64,000 nt of DNA, from positions 15,376,001 to 15,440,000 of the forward strand of contig OZ231128.1 of the NCBI GenBank assembly GCA_965153355.1, given 5' to 3'. Shown here one piece after another: positions 49,225 to 63,886 of this stretch. This DNA is from Flaccisagitta enflata (lineage: Eukaryota; Chaetognatha; Sagittoidea; Aphragmophora). A program made the translations under genes and the position numbers. The notes beneath the pieces were generated by a model that was given only the letters and a program-made list of their open reading frames with translations, had not been told where the DNA came from and made no database searches. Every line of letters begins with the position of its first letter. The stretch's first letter is position 1.

Positions 49225-49811
49225 TTATTTGTTTCGTCGTAATTACTTTGTTTTGCAAAAGAAAATAAAGAAAAGCATAAGTATTAAGACACACTACAGA
49301 AGCCTCTAACGAGACAATTAATCTGATCTGAAATCGTTGGAGAGCAAAAATAAAGACAACAACCAGATTCCATTTCTCTTTCTCATCGAGGAAAGCTCTC
49401 TCACTGTCACTGTGACTGTCCTTGTCACTGTCACTGTCTCTGTCACTGTCTCGAGTCTCTTTGTCACTGTCACTGTCACTGTCACTGTCACTGTCACTCC
49501 TTGAATCCTTTGTAGTGTTATTGTCCTATCTTCTCCTCGCCTTGTTTTTCCCTTGCCTTGTTTTTTCCTTGCCTTGTCTTCTTATTGCCCTGTCTTTCCC
49601 TTGCCCTGTCTGTCCCTTGTCCTGTCTTTCCCTTGCCCTGTTTTCATTGCCTAGTGTTGCTTGTCTTGAAGACTTTTTGCTCTCCATTTTCGTTCTACAA
49701 TTCCCGCACGATGAATCAATGTCTCAATCAACCAATTATCTTCTTACTTCGTCCTAATTCTTTTTTCTTCCAATTCTTTCTTTCTCTCTTTTTTTTTTCT
49801 TTTTCTTTTTT

Positions 49812-49899
<88 letters not shown>

Positions 49900-49959
49900 T
49901 CATTTCCACTTTTGTTTCCGTCTCTGTTTCTATCTCCATGGCTTCTTTTTTGCTTCTTT

Positions 49960-50165
49960 CATGAAGCAAAAACATCAGTTTTGGGTTCACATACATTTAT
50001 TGGTGGAAAATAGTCTAAATTTTCGAGCAATTTAGCTTACTCATAATTCATAGACTATGACTATTTATTGTCTATGAATTATGAGTAAGCTAAATTGCTC
50101 GAAAATTTAGACTATTTTCCACCAATAAGTGTATGTGAACCCAAAACTGATGTTTTTGCTTCATG
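49960..50165. mobile_element. 206-bp near-perfect palindrome, copy B only
   Basis: Arms of 96 bp (49,960-50,055 and 50,070-50,165) are reverse complements with only one mismatch that I could find, around a 14-base loop (tatgactatttatt). Ends read catgaagcaaaaacatcag and its reverse. Copy A has no such sequence at the corresponding place (about 16,175). It looks like a young hairpin MITE. The following 50,166-50,215 is also absent from A. Confidence 0.8.
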
Positions 50166-50316
50166 AATGATTATTCACCATACATATGATGTCTCTGAAA
50201 GACTTTTCTGCTTCTGTCTCTGTCGCTCTGTCTCTATCTCTGTCTCTGTCTCTGTCTCTGTCTCTCTGTCTCTCTGTCTCTCTGTCTCTGTCTCTGTCTC
50301 TGTTTCTCTCTGTCTG

Positions 50317-50444
<128 letters not shown>

Positions 50445-51035
50445 TCTCTTTTATCTGGCACTGCGAACAATTTAAAAGTGATGCATCATTTATTAAGCCT
50501 TTTTGCCTTGATTGATTTTTCTTCTATTCATTTTTGTGATGAATACGTTTGGAAAGATATCCTTTCGCAATCCTTCCATAAAAAGTAAATTTTAGCATAT
50601 CAGTGCTTCTCTTTAGCGGGCTCTAACTTCTAATACAAACCGTTTGAGATACAGACCTGGAATTGGTCTAGTAGGTGCGTCTTTTTTATTTCTATCCAAG
50701 TGGTACATGACAAATAAGTTGTCACTTGCTGAAGGGCAGGGCCAGTGTTGCAAGTGGGTAGGGTAAGCATATCAGGCCGAAATCGCAATGTAAGTGAGTA
50801 GGAGTAGTGATGCTAAGAAACCACTTTCATGATACATTACGCGTTAGTGACGGTCCAAAAGGAAAATTTTTCGCTTATAATAGGTTGGAAAAGATCTGAA
50901 CGGAACGGATAACGGATGACCCGTATCATCCCATGTCACACGTCTCTCTATCATGCGTGATTGTGAGTAGATTATTCACTTTTGTATCTTGCCCTGCGCG
51001 TTAGCGCGTTGAAGTCTTTTTCTGCCTGCATGAGT

Positions 51036-51254
51036 ACACATCCAGGATGACACGTATGCGAGTGTTTGTGGGCGCATGAGTACACAAATGGGGTGACGCG
51101 CCCGCGAGTAGTATTTGTGGGTGCATGCAGGCGTGCATGAGTACGCAAACGGGGTGACGCGCCCGCGAGTATTTGCGGGTGCATGCAGGGGTGCATGAGT
51201 ACACAAGTGGGGTGACGCGCCCGCGAGTATTCAAGGGCCCATACATGCGTGCAT
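51036..51254. repeat. 58-bp satellite, contracted (copy B)
   Basis: Same unit as 18,628-19,505 but only about four repeats, one with a 3-bp insertion (gagtagtatttg). The flanking sequence is the same on both sides. Confidence 0.93.
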
Positions 51255-51540
51255 GGCGAAAATGTAGTAGTTACGTGTGCGTCCGTTCAGAGAGAGAGAA
51301 AAAGAGACAGCTGCGCACGCGCGTATACAGAGAAAGACGTGCGCGCACGTGTACGCGCGTGCGTCCGTTTCTTTTTTCTCTCGCGTTCGTATATTTCGTG
51401 GTGGAAATCCTGGGGATTTTGCCATCTACCAGAGAGAGAGAGACAGTTGCAGTAACAAATTCGCCATTTAGGCAATTCTTCCAGAACAAATTTGCCATCT
51501 TTGCCATTTAGAGTGAAGGGAAACTCGCCAGCCCTTCTTT

Positions 51541-51818
51541 GGGGGCGTTTCTAGTCAAAGAGGAACGCGTTTTGAAAGGGCCACTCGGTCGCTCGCTACG
51601 TTCGTTCGCTCGCACCGCTCACTCCGCTCACTCCGCTCACTCGCTCCGCAGCGCTCCGCTTCGCTACGCTCGCTTCGCTCGCTCGCTCCGTTCACGGGCT
51701 CGCTCACTCACTTCGCTCACTCCCTCGTGGGACGGTTGAAATTCTTGAATATGTGTTCACACTGTTATCGCGTTTCACAGGAACAAACGCGTTTTTGGCG
51801 CTCACTAGAAACACGCCC
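51541..51818 (+). mobile_element. GGGCG-end element, copy 3 (B)
   Basis: Counterpart of 19,791-20,059, with one extra ctcactccg-like unit in the interior. Confidence 0.7.
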
Positions 51819-52235
51819 TTTGTGATTTGCCGTTAATTTCTCACCATCAGAAAGCATGGAAGAGACTGAGGAGGAGAAGGAGGAAGAGGAGGAGGAAGAG
51901 GAGGAGAAGGAAGAGGAGGAGGTAGTAGAGGAAGTAGAGAAAAAGAATGAGGTTGAGGGAAAAAGACAGTAAGCCGAAGAGTAGGGCAAGAAGACGAATA
52001 AGTGCCAAGAAAATGCAGGGAGAGAGTAAAGGGCAAAGTAGTATTAGTAAGGGAGAGATGACGAGGAAGACATGCAGAATATAATTACGTTTGAATCAAT
52101 TTGGGATGACATGGGCGCAAGTTGAGTAAATTGTTTGTGACGTGTGGAATCGTTAGAGAAGTGATCAAAGATCATGTTGTTGTTTAGGTTTGTCTTTTTT
52201 TTTAGATAGAAACAAGTATATATGAATAATATGAT

Positions 52236-52735
52236 AGTCGCAAAAGCGTTAGTTGGTCAGCGGTACCCGTGCCCTGCTTAAGTAGGTTGTGGTTGAAGTT
52301 GAGGGGGGAGCAGGGCAGCAGCCCCGAAGGGGTCGATGACCTATGCTTTCACACATATGGGGAATTTTCTTCTTCTCCTCCTCCTCCTCCTCCGCACCCC
52401 CCCTCCCCCCATCCTCCAGGCCCATTTCTCAGCCTGGAGGCCCATATCCCAGCCTCGAAGCCCAAATCCCAGTCTTGAGGCCCAAATCCCTAGAGAGTGG
52501 AATCTGGGCCTTGGGATTGGGATTTGGGCCTTGAAGGTGGGATTTGGGCCTCAAGACTGGAATTTGGGCCTCGAGGCTGGGATATGGGCCTCCAGGCTGA
52601 GAAATGGGCCTGGAGGCTGGGGGGAGGGGGGGGGGGGTACGGAGGAGGAGGAGGAGGAGGAGAAGGAGGAGAAAATTCCCCATATGTGTGAAAGCATAGG
52701 TCATCGACCCCTTCGGGGCCGCTGCCCAAAAATGA
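52236..52735 (+). mobile_element. FB-family hairpin element (copy B, both boxes intact)
   Basis: The most complete copy in the window: full end 52,236, left box to acacatatgggg, arms, right box from ccccatatgtgtgaaagc, short end with A-run at 52,731. Useful as the reference for the family. Confidence 0.78.
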
Positions 52736-52782
52736 ATGAATGAATGAATTAATAACAAGGTAAATGAAAGAATGAAAGAATG

Positions 52783-52831
<49 letters not shown>

Positions 52832-52837
52832 ATCAAG

Positions 52838-52870
<33 letters not shown>

Positions 52871-53133
52871 CATGATTGTAAGATTGGAAAGGAAATGAGA
52901 GAATGAATGAATGAATGAATGAATGAATGAATGAATGAATGAATGAATGAATGAATGAATGAGTGGATGAATGAATGAATGAATGAACCAATGAATAATT
53001 GAATGAAAAATGATTAGATAAATCAATAGATCAATGAATAAATAAATGAATGAATGAATGAATGAATGAATGAATGAATGAATGAATGAATGAATGAATG
53101 AATGAATGAATGAATGAATAAATGTATGTATTA

Positions 53134-53193
<60 letters not shown>

Positions 53194-53243
53194 ATGAAGA
53201 GTTTAGCGATAGTCCAGTTCCACACGGGAGGAATCAAAAGCAT

Positions 53244-56200
53244 ATCGGCGTTTTTGGAGGAAGTTACCAAAATTTGCATACAGGTACAGTTTTTGATGCT
53301 GAACAACATGGAAAGAGCCACTCGGCCAAAAAATGGCATGGCCTTTAAAAAAATGCGTTTTTCCGAAAAAAATTTGGGAAAAATGGTGCTGACGCCACAC
53401 CGTTTGAGCCAATGCCATAAAAATTTCAGGGAAGGAAACCACATGTTTTGTTTACTTGCATACCAAATTTTAGCAAAATCTGTAAAGTAGAAGCGGAGAT
53501 ATGGCGTTTCAAAGTCTAGGCCTGTTTTTCAAAAAAGGGCTATGTTTCATTTTTTTGGCAAAAAATAGAATTTTTTGAGCCAGATGCCCAAGATCTTTCA
53601 TATTGATGCCAAATGTCCATATGCACTTGGAAAAAAAAAACGGCATTAATGTTTGTGCCCTATTTTTTCCAAAACGGCTAAAAGAACCCCAAAAAATGTT
53701 GCAAATTTCATTTTTTTCAAAAATCTTTAGTATTTTTCAAAAAATACCAAAAACGCTGATGCCAATGGTGGGAATCATACCTCTGTATGAAAAAAAACAT
53801 AACCCCAAGGTTTCAGGACACTGGCGAGTCTGAAAGAACAGAAATATATTTTCAAATATTTAAAGAATGCAAAAATTTTTTTGAACTCTTGGATACCCAT
53901 AGCTTTTTGGCACCGCTGAGCCCAAACGACTTGAGCTAATAAATCCAAATTTGGCATGTTAGTTTTAAACATCCATGCGCAACTTCAAGCCAAATTTTGG
54001 CACTCTAGGTCAATTTTTAGTCTGGTTTTTAGAAAAAATATTTGAAAAAATGGGCTAAAAAACTGGTTTTTTTGGCCATATTTGCGTGCTAAGTGATATA
54101 ACCATCAAATTTTTTTTGCATAGATGATCAATGAGTCTAGGATACACCATCATGCAAAAAAAGAAGTGCCTGTGATCGCAGGTTTTTAAAAAAATCAATT
54201 TTGAATTTTTGCAAAATTTTGAATTTTTGTGATTTTGGTACCTAGCCACATTTTTTAGTCAAGATTTTGAAGGAAAAATACCAAATTTGATACACATGAT
54301 CCAGGACACCTACACTTGCTTCAACTAAAATTTCATACACGTGGTCGAAGTATAAGATTGGAAAAATTAACCTCAAGACCCTAAAAAAATTCAATTTTTT
54401 TGAATTTTTAGTAAAAAACAGCTATAACTTGACAATAAACGATACTATTCTTACCAGATTTTGTCAGTGGAAGTTAATTCCAACATATGACGAGGAAATA
54501 AAAAAAGATTGGCAGATTTTTTAAAAATTTTGAAAGATTTTGTCCAAAATAGCCTTTTTTTGCCAAAATTGCCTTAAAAATGGGATTTTTTCACCTATTA
54601 CCAAGCCAAAAGCCCTCTCTATCACCTCATTTTTCTCACTCAGGCTCTACACACACATGAACTAGCATAAAAAATTTTTGGGTTCCTATCATGTGAAAAA
54701 CTGGCCTAAAACACCATTTTCAAGGAAAAATCACTAATAAATCACATTTTTAGGGTTTTTTCTTCAAAATTGTCAAAAATTCTTGCCTGTTACCTGAATG
54801 GCAAAGAAAGCAAAGTGTCTCTTGATCTACTAAAATAATTTGTTCAAACAAAACAAGGCCGGATACACGGCAATCCAGTCACTGATGGTTGAGCAGGAGC
54901 TGTAAGGCAAAAACCACTTAGAATTCAATAATGTGACGGACATACCTACTGACTGACACTGCAAGGTGTAGAGTCACAAGTCCACGACTAAAAAAAGACC
55001 CAATAATGCTTAGAAATAGCTAAACAGGTCGCCCAAGGGCAATATGTGATCAGTGAGTGAGTGATTGTGAGGAAGCAGGGCAGCGGCCCCGAAGGGGACA
55101 AAGTGCTGTAGAACACAGGGGGACTTTCGTTCGTCCTACCTGAAAAAGTTGATGAGATGCTATAGACTGAAGGCATTCAAGAGCCTAAACTGAGTTCTAA
55201 GAAGGCTGATATAAGGTCTGAGAATGCCGATTGGAAGCTTGAAAGGGCTGACTTGAGGCTTGAGAGAGCTGATTAAGGCTTGAAAGGCCAGAGGACTGAT
55301 TTAAAGCCTGAGAGCAATAGATGGCTGGTTTGAGGCGTGAGAGGCCTAATTTGAAGCATGAGAGGCCAGGTTTGAGGCTTGAGAATTTGGATTTGAGGCC
55401 TGAGAGGCTGGATTTGAGGCCTGAGAGGCTGGATTTGAGGCCTGAGAGGCTGGATTTGAGGCCTGAGAGGCTGGATTTGAGGCCTGAGAGGCTGGATTTG
55501 AGGCCTGAGAGGCTGGATTTGAGGCCTGAGAGGCTGGATTTGAGGCCTGAGAGGCTGGATCTGAGGCTGAGAGGTCTGATGAAGGGGGACTAACAGACGA
55601 ACGGATGAATGGACCGACAAACAGAAAGGCCCCCGTGTTCTACAGGACTTTGTCCCCTTCGGGGCCTTTCCCAAAAACAGTCATTTTCTAGCCAACATTG
55701 GTTCTTAGAATCACTTATGTCTTTAGCAACCATCAAACTGACATAGCAAGTTGAAGTATATGAATCAAAATGATTTCAGCATGTTGGCTGGCCAGACCAA
55801 CTGGCATACCACCCAACCAACCTGCAGCCTAGGAATTCAAAATATGCATAACCTACACTTTCATCTACCCAATTTTGGCAGCGGCCTGAAAGGGGTCGAT
55901 GACCTATGCTTTCACACATATGGGGGATTTCCTCCTACTTCTTCTCCTTCTTCTTCTATGTTCCCCTCTCAAATCCGGGTTTCGAGGCCCAAATCCCAGT
56001 CTTGAGGCCCAAATCCCAGCCTCAAGGCCCAAATCCTAGCCTCAAGGCCTCAATCCTAGCCTGGAAGCCTGGCCTGGTCTGGCTTCTAATCTAGCCTCCA
56101 AAGGTCAAATCTCTGGCTCAAGGCCCAGATCCTAATCTTGAGGCCCAAATCTCAGTCTTGAGGCCCAAATCTCAGTCTTGAAGCCCTAATCTCAGCCTCA

Positions 56201-59200
56201 AGGTCAAAATATACAGTCGATGTTGTCTAGACTTGGAAATATGGGGGAATTCATAACAAGAAGACAACTAAACATAAAAGACTGGTATTTGCATTTTAAA
56301 TTAATAAAAGGATGCTTTATTGCCCCTGGGTATTGGTTGCTATGGAAACACATTTTCATCTTATTCACAACTAAAATATCAATATTGCAAAATTTTTAAG
56401 GAAGATTACTTTAAATCAAATTGCCTACGGCTTTCCATAATATGTCCTGTAAGAATATCGCTCATTTGGTGGTTGCTAGGGAGCGTAACTATGTGTGACA
56501 CTCCTGTGATTTTAACAAAAATTGCCAAAAATCATCTAAATTATCAACAATTGGCACCAAATTTATGTGCTATGGAAATGAGAACCCATTTTTTTTATTC
56601 TTGAATTTGAACCCTAACATACAGAAGAATATTTTTCCATCTTTTTTTTTATAAAAAATTTACATACTAGGTACCCCAGAGTACTACCCTTAGGGGTAAA
56701 AACCCCAAATTGTTTGTTCTTGATTCAAATTTTTTGAGTTAGAATTAAAAGATTGACGCCAAGATTGTTCATTTATTAAAAGAAATGGCTGGGATATGGT
56801 TCTTTAAAGTTTTGAGGGGTATCTGGGGGCCCCAAAATTTCAAACCCTGTAAAACCCAAGGTTTTCAGTTTGTACATTTTGTGATGGAACACGGGGTCAC
56901 AATATCTTGAATAACTCTCAAGTGGTACCTTTGCACCAAAAATGAGCAAAATCTATTCTTTTAAGGTTTTCAGTTTGTACATTTTGAGATGGAACACGGG
57001 GTCACAATATCATTGGGGACAGGTGGGCAGGGGCATCCAGCCCCCAACTACACCCCACGCTCCCCAACCTTACACAAGTGTCCAAAACACTCTTTTTTAA
57101 CTTTTTGACTCATGCTGAGGGATGGTTGTTATAGACATAGTGATTCTAAGAATTAATGTTAGCGGAAAATGATCATTTTTTGGCCATTTTTGAACATTGT
57201 TGGTTTTTTTTTTGTTTTATTTAACATTAGAAGTGAATGAATTGTTTTAGTAGATCGAGAGACACTTTGCTTTTTTTGCCATTCAGGTAAAAGGCAGAAA
57301 TTTTTGACAATTTTGAAGAAAAAAACCAAAAAAATGTGATTAATTAGTGATTTTTCCTTGAAAAATGGTGTTCTAGGCCAGTTTTTCACATGATGGGAAC
57401 CCAAAAATTTTTTTATGCTAGTTTATGTGTGTGTAGAGCCTAAGTGCGAAAAATGAGGTGATAGAGAGGGCTTTTGGCCTGGTAATAGGTGAAAAAATCC
57501 CATTTTTAAGACAATTTTGGCAAAAAAAAGCTATTTTGGACCAAATTTTTCAAAATTTTTGAAAAATCTGCCAATTCTTTTTATTTCCTCATCATATGTT
57601 GGAATTAACTTCCACTGACCAAATTTGGTGAGAATAGTATCGTTTATATTGTCAGAGTTATAGCTGTTTTTACTAAAATTAAAAAAAAAAATACAATTTT
57701 GGGGTCTTGGGGTTTTATTTTTTCCAATCTTATCAACTTCGTGCACGTGTATGTAATTTTGAATTGAAGCAGAAGTGTAACCTTAGGTGTCACGGTCCAT
57801 ATGTATCAAAATTTGGTATTTTCCATTAAAAATCTTGACAAAATGATTCTAGGTACCAAAATCACAAAAATTCAAAATTTTGCAAAAATTCAAAATTTTT
57901 AAGAACCTGCGATCACAGGCACTTCTATTTTTGCATGATGGTGTATCCTAGACTCATTGATCATCTATGCAAAAAATTTGATGAATATATCACTTAGCAC
58001 ATAAATATGGCCAAAAAAACCAGTTTTTTTTCTTATTTTTTCAAATATTTTTTCTAAAAACCAGACTAAAAATTGACCTAGAGTGCTAAAATTTGGCTTG
58101 AAGTTGCGCATGGATGTTTAGAACTTAGATGCCAAATTTGGTTTTATTAGCTCAAGTCGTTTGGGCTCAGCGGTGCCAAAAAGCCATGGGTATCCAAGAG
58201 CTCAAAAAAATTTTAGCATTGTTTAAATATTTGAAAATATTTTTCTGTTCTTTCAGACTCGCCAGTGTCCTGAAACCTTGGGGTTATGTTTATAGGTTAT
58301 GTTTATATTCATACAGAGGTATGATTCCAACCAAGTGGCATCAGCGTTTTGGTATTTTGAAAAATACCAAAAGTTTTTGAAAAAAAAAAAGAAATTTGCA
58401 ACATTTTTTGGGAGTTTTTTAGCCGTTTTGGAAAAAATAGGGCACAAACATTAATGCCGTTTTTTTTTCCAAGTGCATATGGACATTTGGTATCAATATG
58501 GAAGAATTTGGGCATCTGGCTCAAAAAATTCTATTTTTTGCCAAAAAAATGAAACATAGCCCTTTTTTGAAAAACAGGCCTAGACTTTGAAACGCCATAT
58601 CTCCGCTTCTACTTGACGGATTTTGCTAAAATTTGGTATGCAAGTAAACAAAACATGCAGTTTCCTTCCCTGAAATTTTTATGGCATTGGCTCAAACGGT
58701 GTGGCGTCAGCGCCATTTTTCCCAAAAAATTTTCAGAAAAACGCATTTTTTTAAAAGACCATGCCATTTTTTGGCCGAGTGGCTCTTTCCATATCAGATG
58801 TTAAAAGACTTAATCGTTTAATTCAACTAACAACAAAGTTATAAATAGTGAAAAGTATCTCCAACTATCAATGGATAAGTAAACCTGGACTGTGGACCAG
58901 GCAAGACTTGATAACAAGAGTCAGCACATAGTGTAGCAGGTTTAGGAGAGCCATACTTATTACTATTACCCATGCCAAAACATAGAGGAGATAATAGGAA
59001 AATAGGAAAATAAATCATAAAAAGTTTAATAAAGGCTGTGGTGGAGAAGAATGCAGTGTGGTGAAATGACAGTATTGATAGGACAGGTAAGAAGAGTGAA
59101 GATGAGAAGAGGATAGGTCATGTGATCAACAGGGCTTCAGTGGTCAAAGGTACAGGTGAAAATAGTTGAAACAAAGGAAAAAACAAATGGTCAAAGAAGG

Positions 59201-59978
59201 TAGAGATAGTGTAAGGTAGAGGTAGAGGGAGATATGCAATAAAATAAACAAAAGGTGGTGAGTGGGGTAGGTAGGAGGTAGGGGTTGGTAGGAGGTTGGG
59301 TAGGAGGGTAGGTAGGAGATGGGATTAGTTAGATAGGAGAGGGAAGGTAGGGGTAGGAAGGTAGGGGTAGGTCGGAGGTTGGAGTAGGTAGGTAGGAGGT
59401 AGGGCTGGGTCAAACGTGGGGGTAGCAGAGTGGGTAGGAGATAGTGGTAGGAGGGTAGGCAGACGGTAGGGGTGGGTTGGGGAGAAACCTAGATCAGGAG
59501 TAGAATGAAAGAGTCTTATTCCAAACCAACTTTAAGGCTATGTAAATAGTACAGAAAATTGGGGAGGAATAAGAAAGAACTTTAAATTTAAACTTAAAAA
59601 CTAAAAAACTTAAAAATTTTGAAAAATGAAAAAACTTTAAACTTAAGAATTAAAACTTAAAAACTTTAAAATTTTTTAAAAATTTTCCAAAAAACTTACC
59701 AAATAATTTTCAAGGTAAAATTTTCAAATTTTTTAAAAAACCAAAAACTTAAAAACTTTTTTAAAAATTTTTTATATTTTCCAAACTTAAAGACTTAAAA
59801 ACTTAGAATTTGAGATTTAAAATTCAAAATTTGAAATTGAAAATTTAACTAAAATAAAAACTAGAAGTCTTGATTTTTGAAAAACCTTAAAAATATTTTC
59901 AAAACCTATGAAAATCACAAGAGCATCAAAAACTGTACCTGTATGCAAAGTTTATTAACTTCCTCCAAAAACGCCGAT
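53244..59978. repeat. Large interrupted inverted repeat (copy B)
   Basis: Same structure as 21,444-28,160, with the same interruptions at the same places, so all predate the separation of the two copies. The left arm is nearly identical to copy A. The right arm and loop contain the indel-dense patches described in the findings. Confidence 0.85.
55032..55678 (+). mobile_element. FB-family element with heptad-coding 21-bp array (copy B)
   Basis: Counterpart of 23,221-23,871. Here the units at 55,386-55,563 are almost perfectly homogeneous, while copy A has several variant units, so the array has been homogenised in B or has decayed in A. The right GC box has a small deletion (cggggcctttcccaaaaa). 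Confidence 0.7.
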
Positions 59979-60239
59979 CTGTTTCTTTAAGGTCCTGGAC
60001 TACAAGTGTAAAAGAAGATGGTACGTTTTATAATGTCCAATAATTACAAGCCTCATCGAGTAGTTTTTGTGGAGATTCGTTTGTGATTGTCATTAAATAG
60101 TAATGTGTGAGAAACATTGTCATTAAATAGTAATGTGTGAGAAACGACCTCGTTCCCAAATGAATCTTCATTTCACTAATCTAGGTCAGTCGATCAATCT
60201 TCTCTCTTTTTCGCTGTTTTCTCCCACTTTCTATCTGCT

Positions 60240-60427
<188 letters not shown>

Positions 60428-62099
60428 TCGCCATTCTATTGTCCTTCTTACCATAAACGTCTTGATAATTTTAGTCAGGCCTGTATATGATTGAGTCCCC
60501 CCCCCCCCCCCGAGAGAGAAAAAACGAAAATTTGGGGAAAATATAATTTTTGGCAGTACCAAATCATAAAAGCAGATTTGTAAAAGACAATTCAACACTT
60601 TTCAAATCTTAACTACAGTGTTTTTTGCTTCATGGGGAAAAAAATCATAGATTTTTAGATATGACAGGACACGTTGGGGGAAGAAAATTGAAGGCAGGGG
60701 GTGGGAATCAAATGCGACTAAATTATATACACCCCTGTAATTTCTACATTTTCTTTGCTTTGCTGGCCAGTTGAAATTCAGAAAAAGAATTGGTTGTCGC
60801 TCCTAATTCAGGAGCTAGATAGCAGATGTTCTAAATGTTTTCTTTCTCTAACGTTCGAGCTCGTGTTGAATTGATGGCATTTGGTACCTCTTTTACATTT
60901 TGAAAATCTCACTTCATTTCATGTTCCACTGGCTTTTCATAACTTTTATTCACGATCCCATACACCAACTTTTTAGATCTCCCTTTTCAAAAATTTATCC
61001 CCTTTATTATTCCTTTCAGGATTGTACGGCTTCACAATTTTCTCTCATATTTCTTTCCACATCCACGCTTTAGTATTTTCAGGTTGTGATTTGAGGCAGT
61101 CTTGAGTGTTGTTTTTTTTTGTGTGTGTATGTGTGTTTTCTTTATTTCAGAAAAAGAACGAGGCAGTATTGCGGGTGGACAAGGTCAGTATGTGGCAGAA
61201 CGGCGGCTGTACAGTGTAAGTTGGCTGGGTAGAAGCGGTAATACTCAGAAACAACTATTTCGGTCGATTCGCGTCATCCAAAGTTCCGCGTCACCGACCT
61301 ACCAACCGACCTACCTACCGACCTACCTACGGACAAAACCTCTTATAGAGTCATTTTGCAAGCGTCTTAAAAGTTTTCTATGTAGACAGTCATGTCAGCC
61401 ACGTCATACGCACTGCTCCCGTCCATGTGTATGCGCGCGCCCATAACGATTGGAAGATATTTTTGTTTTGTCTCTGTGTGTACTTTGTAATAATGAACTC
61501 TTGTTCGTTCATTCCTTGGCTATTTAATCTATAGGCTTTGTTATTGACCTCACTACTTTTTTTTTAGCATATACGCTCTTTGCCTTGCTCCCTCAGTGCC
61601 ATTACTGGCATCGCTACTTGAGCCTTTTGTCTACGTTATCATTGATTTGTAACAATCCACTCATGCACTCATTCCTTTGTTCACTTATTTTCTTTTTCAT
61701 ACATTTCCATGGAAAGTACACTTTACTTTACAACTTACAAATGTTCTCTCGTGAAATTGTTCCCTCGTTTATCTTTTCACTTGTCCGGTGGTTCATCTGT
61801 TAACCAAATTCCTTCTTGTTCTTTTGTTCCAACGCATTCACTTGTTGGCTTGTTCCTTCGTTTCCATATTCAGTTCTCTTCTCTTCTCTTTTCTTATTTT
61901 TTAAGCTTTGGTGTCTTTGAGGATGTTTCACATCCGCGAAAGAGCGAAGAAGAGCGTTAGAAATGCGTCCCTTTAGGCAACTGAGAGAAATATGGGCTCC
62001 ACTTGACCAGCAGGGATTATATCAAGATTCAAATGGTTTCAACTGAAAACGACCCCCATCCTTAAAAAATGAGAGGGGGGGATGGAGGGTATGAGAGAG

Positions 62100-62210
<111 letters not shown>

Positions 62211-62265
62211 GGCAGAGATCAAAGAAATGGAGACAATGTATTTTTTTCACGCAAATACTCTAGGG

Positions 62266-62491
<226 letters not shown>

Positions 62492-63624
62492 TTTTTCAAT
62501 ATACTAGTTTTTAAAAAAAGAATCCCTCGCAAGTCTTTTCTTCATCTTTTTCACAAAGAACTTTTTTATCACCTTTTTAACGATGCTAAAATCAAATTTA
62601 TTTCATCGTTCTTTTATTTTCTGTCCCTTTAAGATCGAAAATAATCGTTGACTATCTGCATGTGTTTCTCTGTTCAAGTTTTTCACTGTCTCAATGATTC
62701 CTTCATTATTATTGTCTCCGATTTTCATTCTTAGATGCCATTTCTTTTTTTTTTAATTGCCATTCAATTAAATTGGAATATTTTAAGCTGTTCTCTGTCA
62801 TCTTTTTTGTCTCTGACAGTCTTTTTTTCATGTCCATCAGAATGTAGATATGTATGCCTTCGTTGTCTGTTTGTCTAATGGTAGTAAGTGTGTTGTCACT
62901 AGAGTTTACCTATACGCTTTTTTATACGCCACCTCTACCGGAAGTGGCAGATGAGATGCAAAAACGTATTTGGCGCCCAAATGAGTTTCCCATTGGCGTT
63001 TGTCAGGTTTTTCACTTGGCAATGAAGGAGTAGCAAGACTTAGGGAATTCATAGTGGATTTTCTATGATCAATTCATAGTGGATTTTCTATGATCATTTT
63101 GAAAATTTAGAAAAAAATTTCCAGAATTCTTTTGTTAGCATCAAAAAATTATTTTCATTTCTTATCACTATTCATTTTTTTTATTTTCATCAGTTTTCAT
63201 ATTTCATGATTCACTTTCCATTTTTCACTTTTTACTTTTTACTTTTTACTTTTTACTTTTTACTTTTTACTTTTTACTTTTTACTTTTTACTTTTTACTT
63301 TTTACTTTTTACTTTTTACTTTTCACTTTTTATTTTTCATTTCTTCTTATTTTTACTTGTACTTTTAATACTTCTGTTGTCACTTTTTTCATCTTCATTT
63401 ATATTTAATGTTTTTTACTTATATTTTGTTAATCAAATTCTTTGTAATTATCTTATTTATCATATTTCATAGTTATATATATTTCACCAGCTGATTTGTT
63501 TTAATAAAACAGAAAATAAAGTAAAATAAATGATCGATTATTCTCCCTCATGCTTATATCAAGATTGTATCCCAAAAAAAATGCTGAAATGAGTCCAGAA
63601 TCTAGGTCTTCTTGTCTATGTCTG

Positions 63625-63777
<153 letters not shown>

Positions 63778-63886
63778 TTTGCACCTGCGATATTGCCATT
63801 TCAATTTTTGCGAACCATATGTTTTGGTTAGATCGATGTCTGAATTTTTTGTGGAGTGACCACCAAATCTCTCTCGATCTCTCTCT

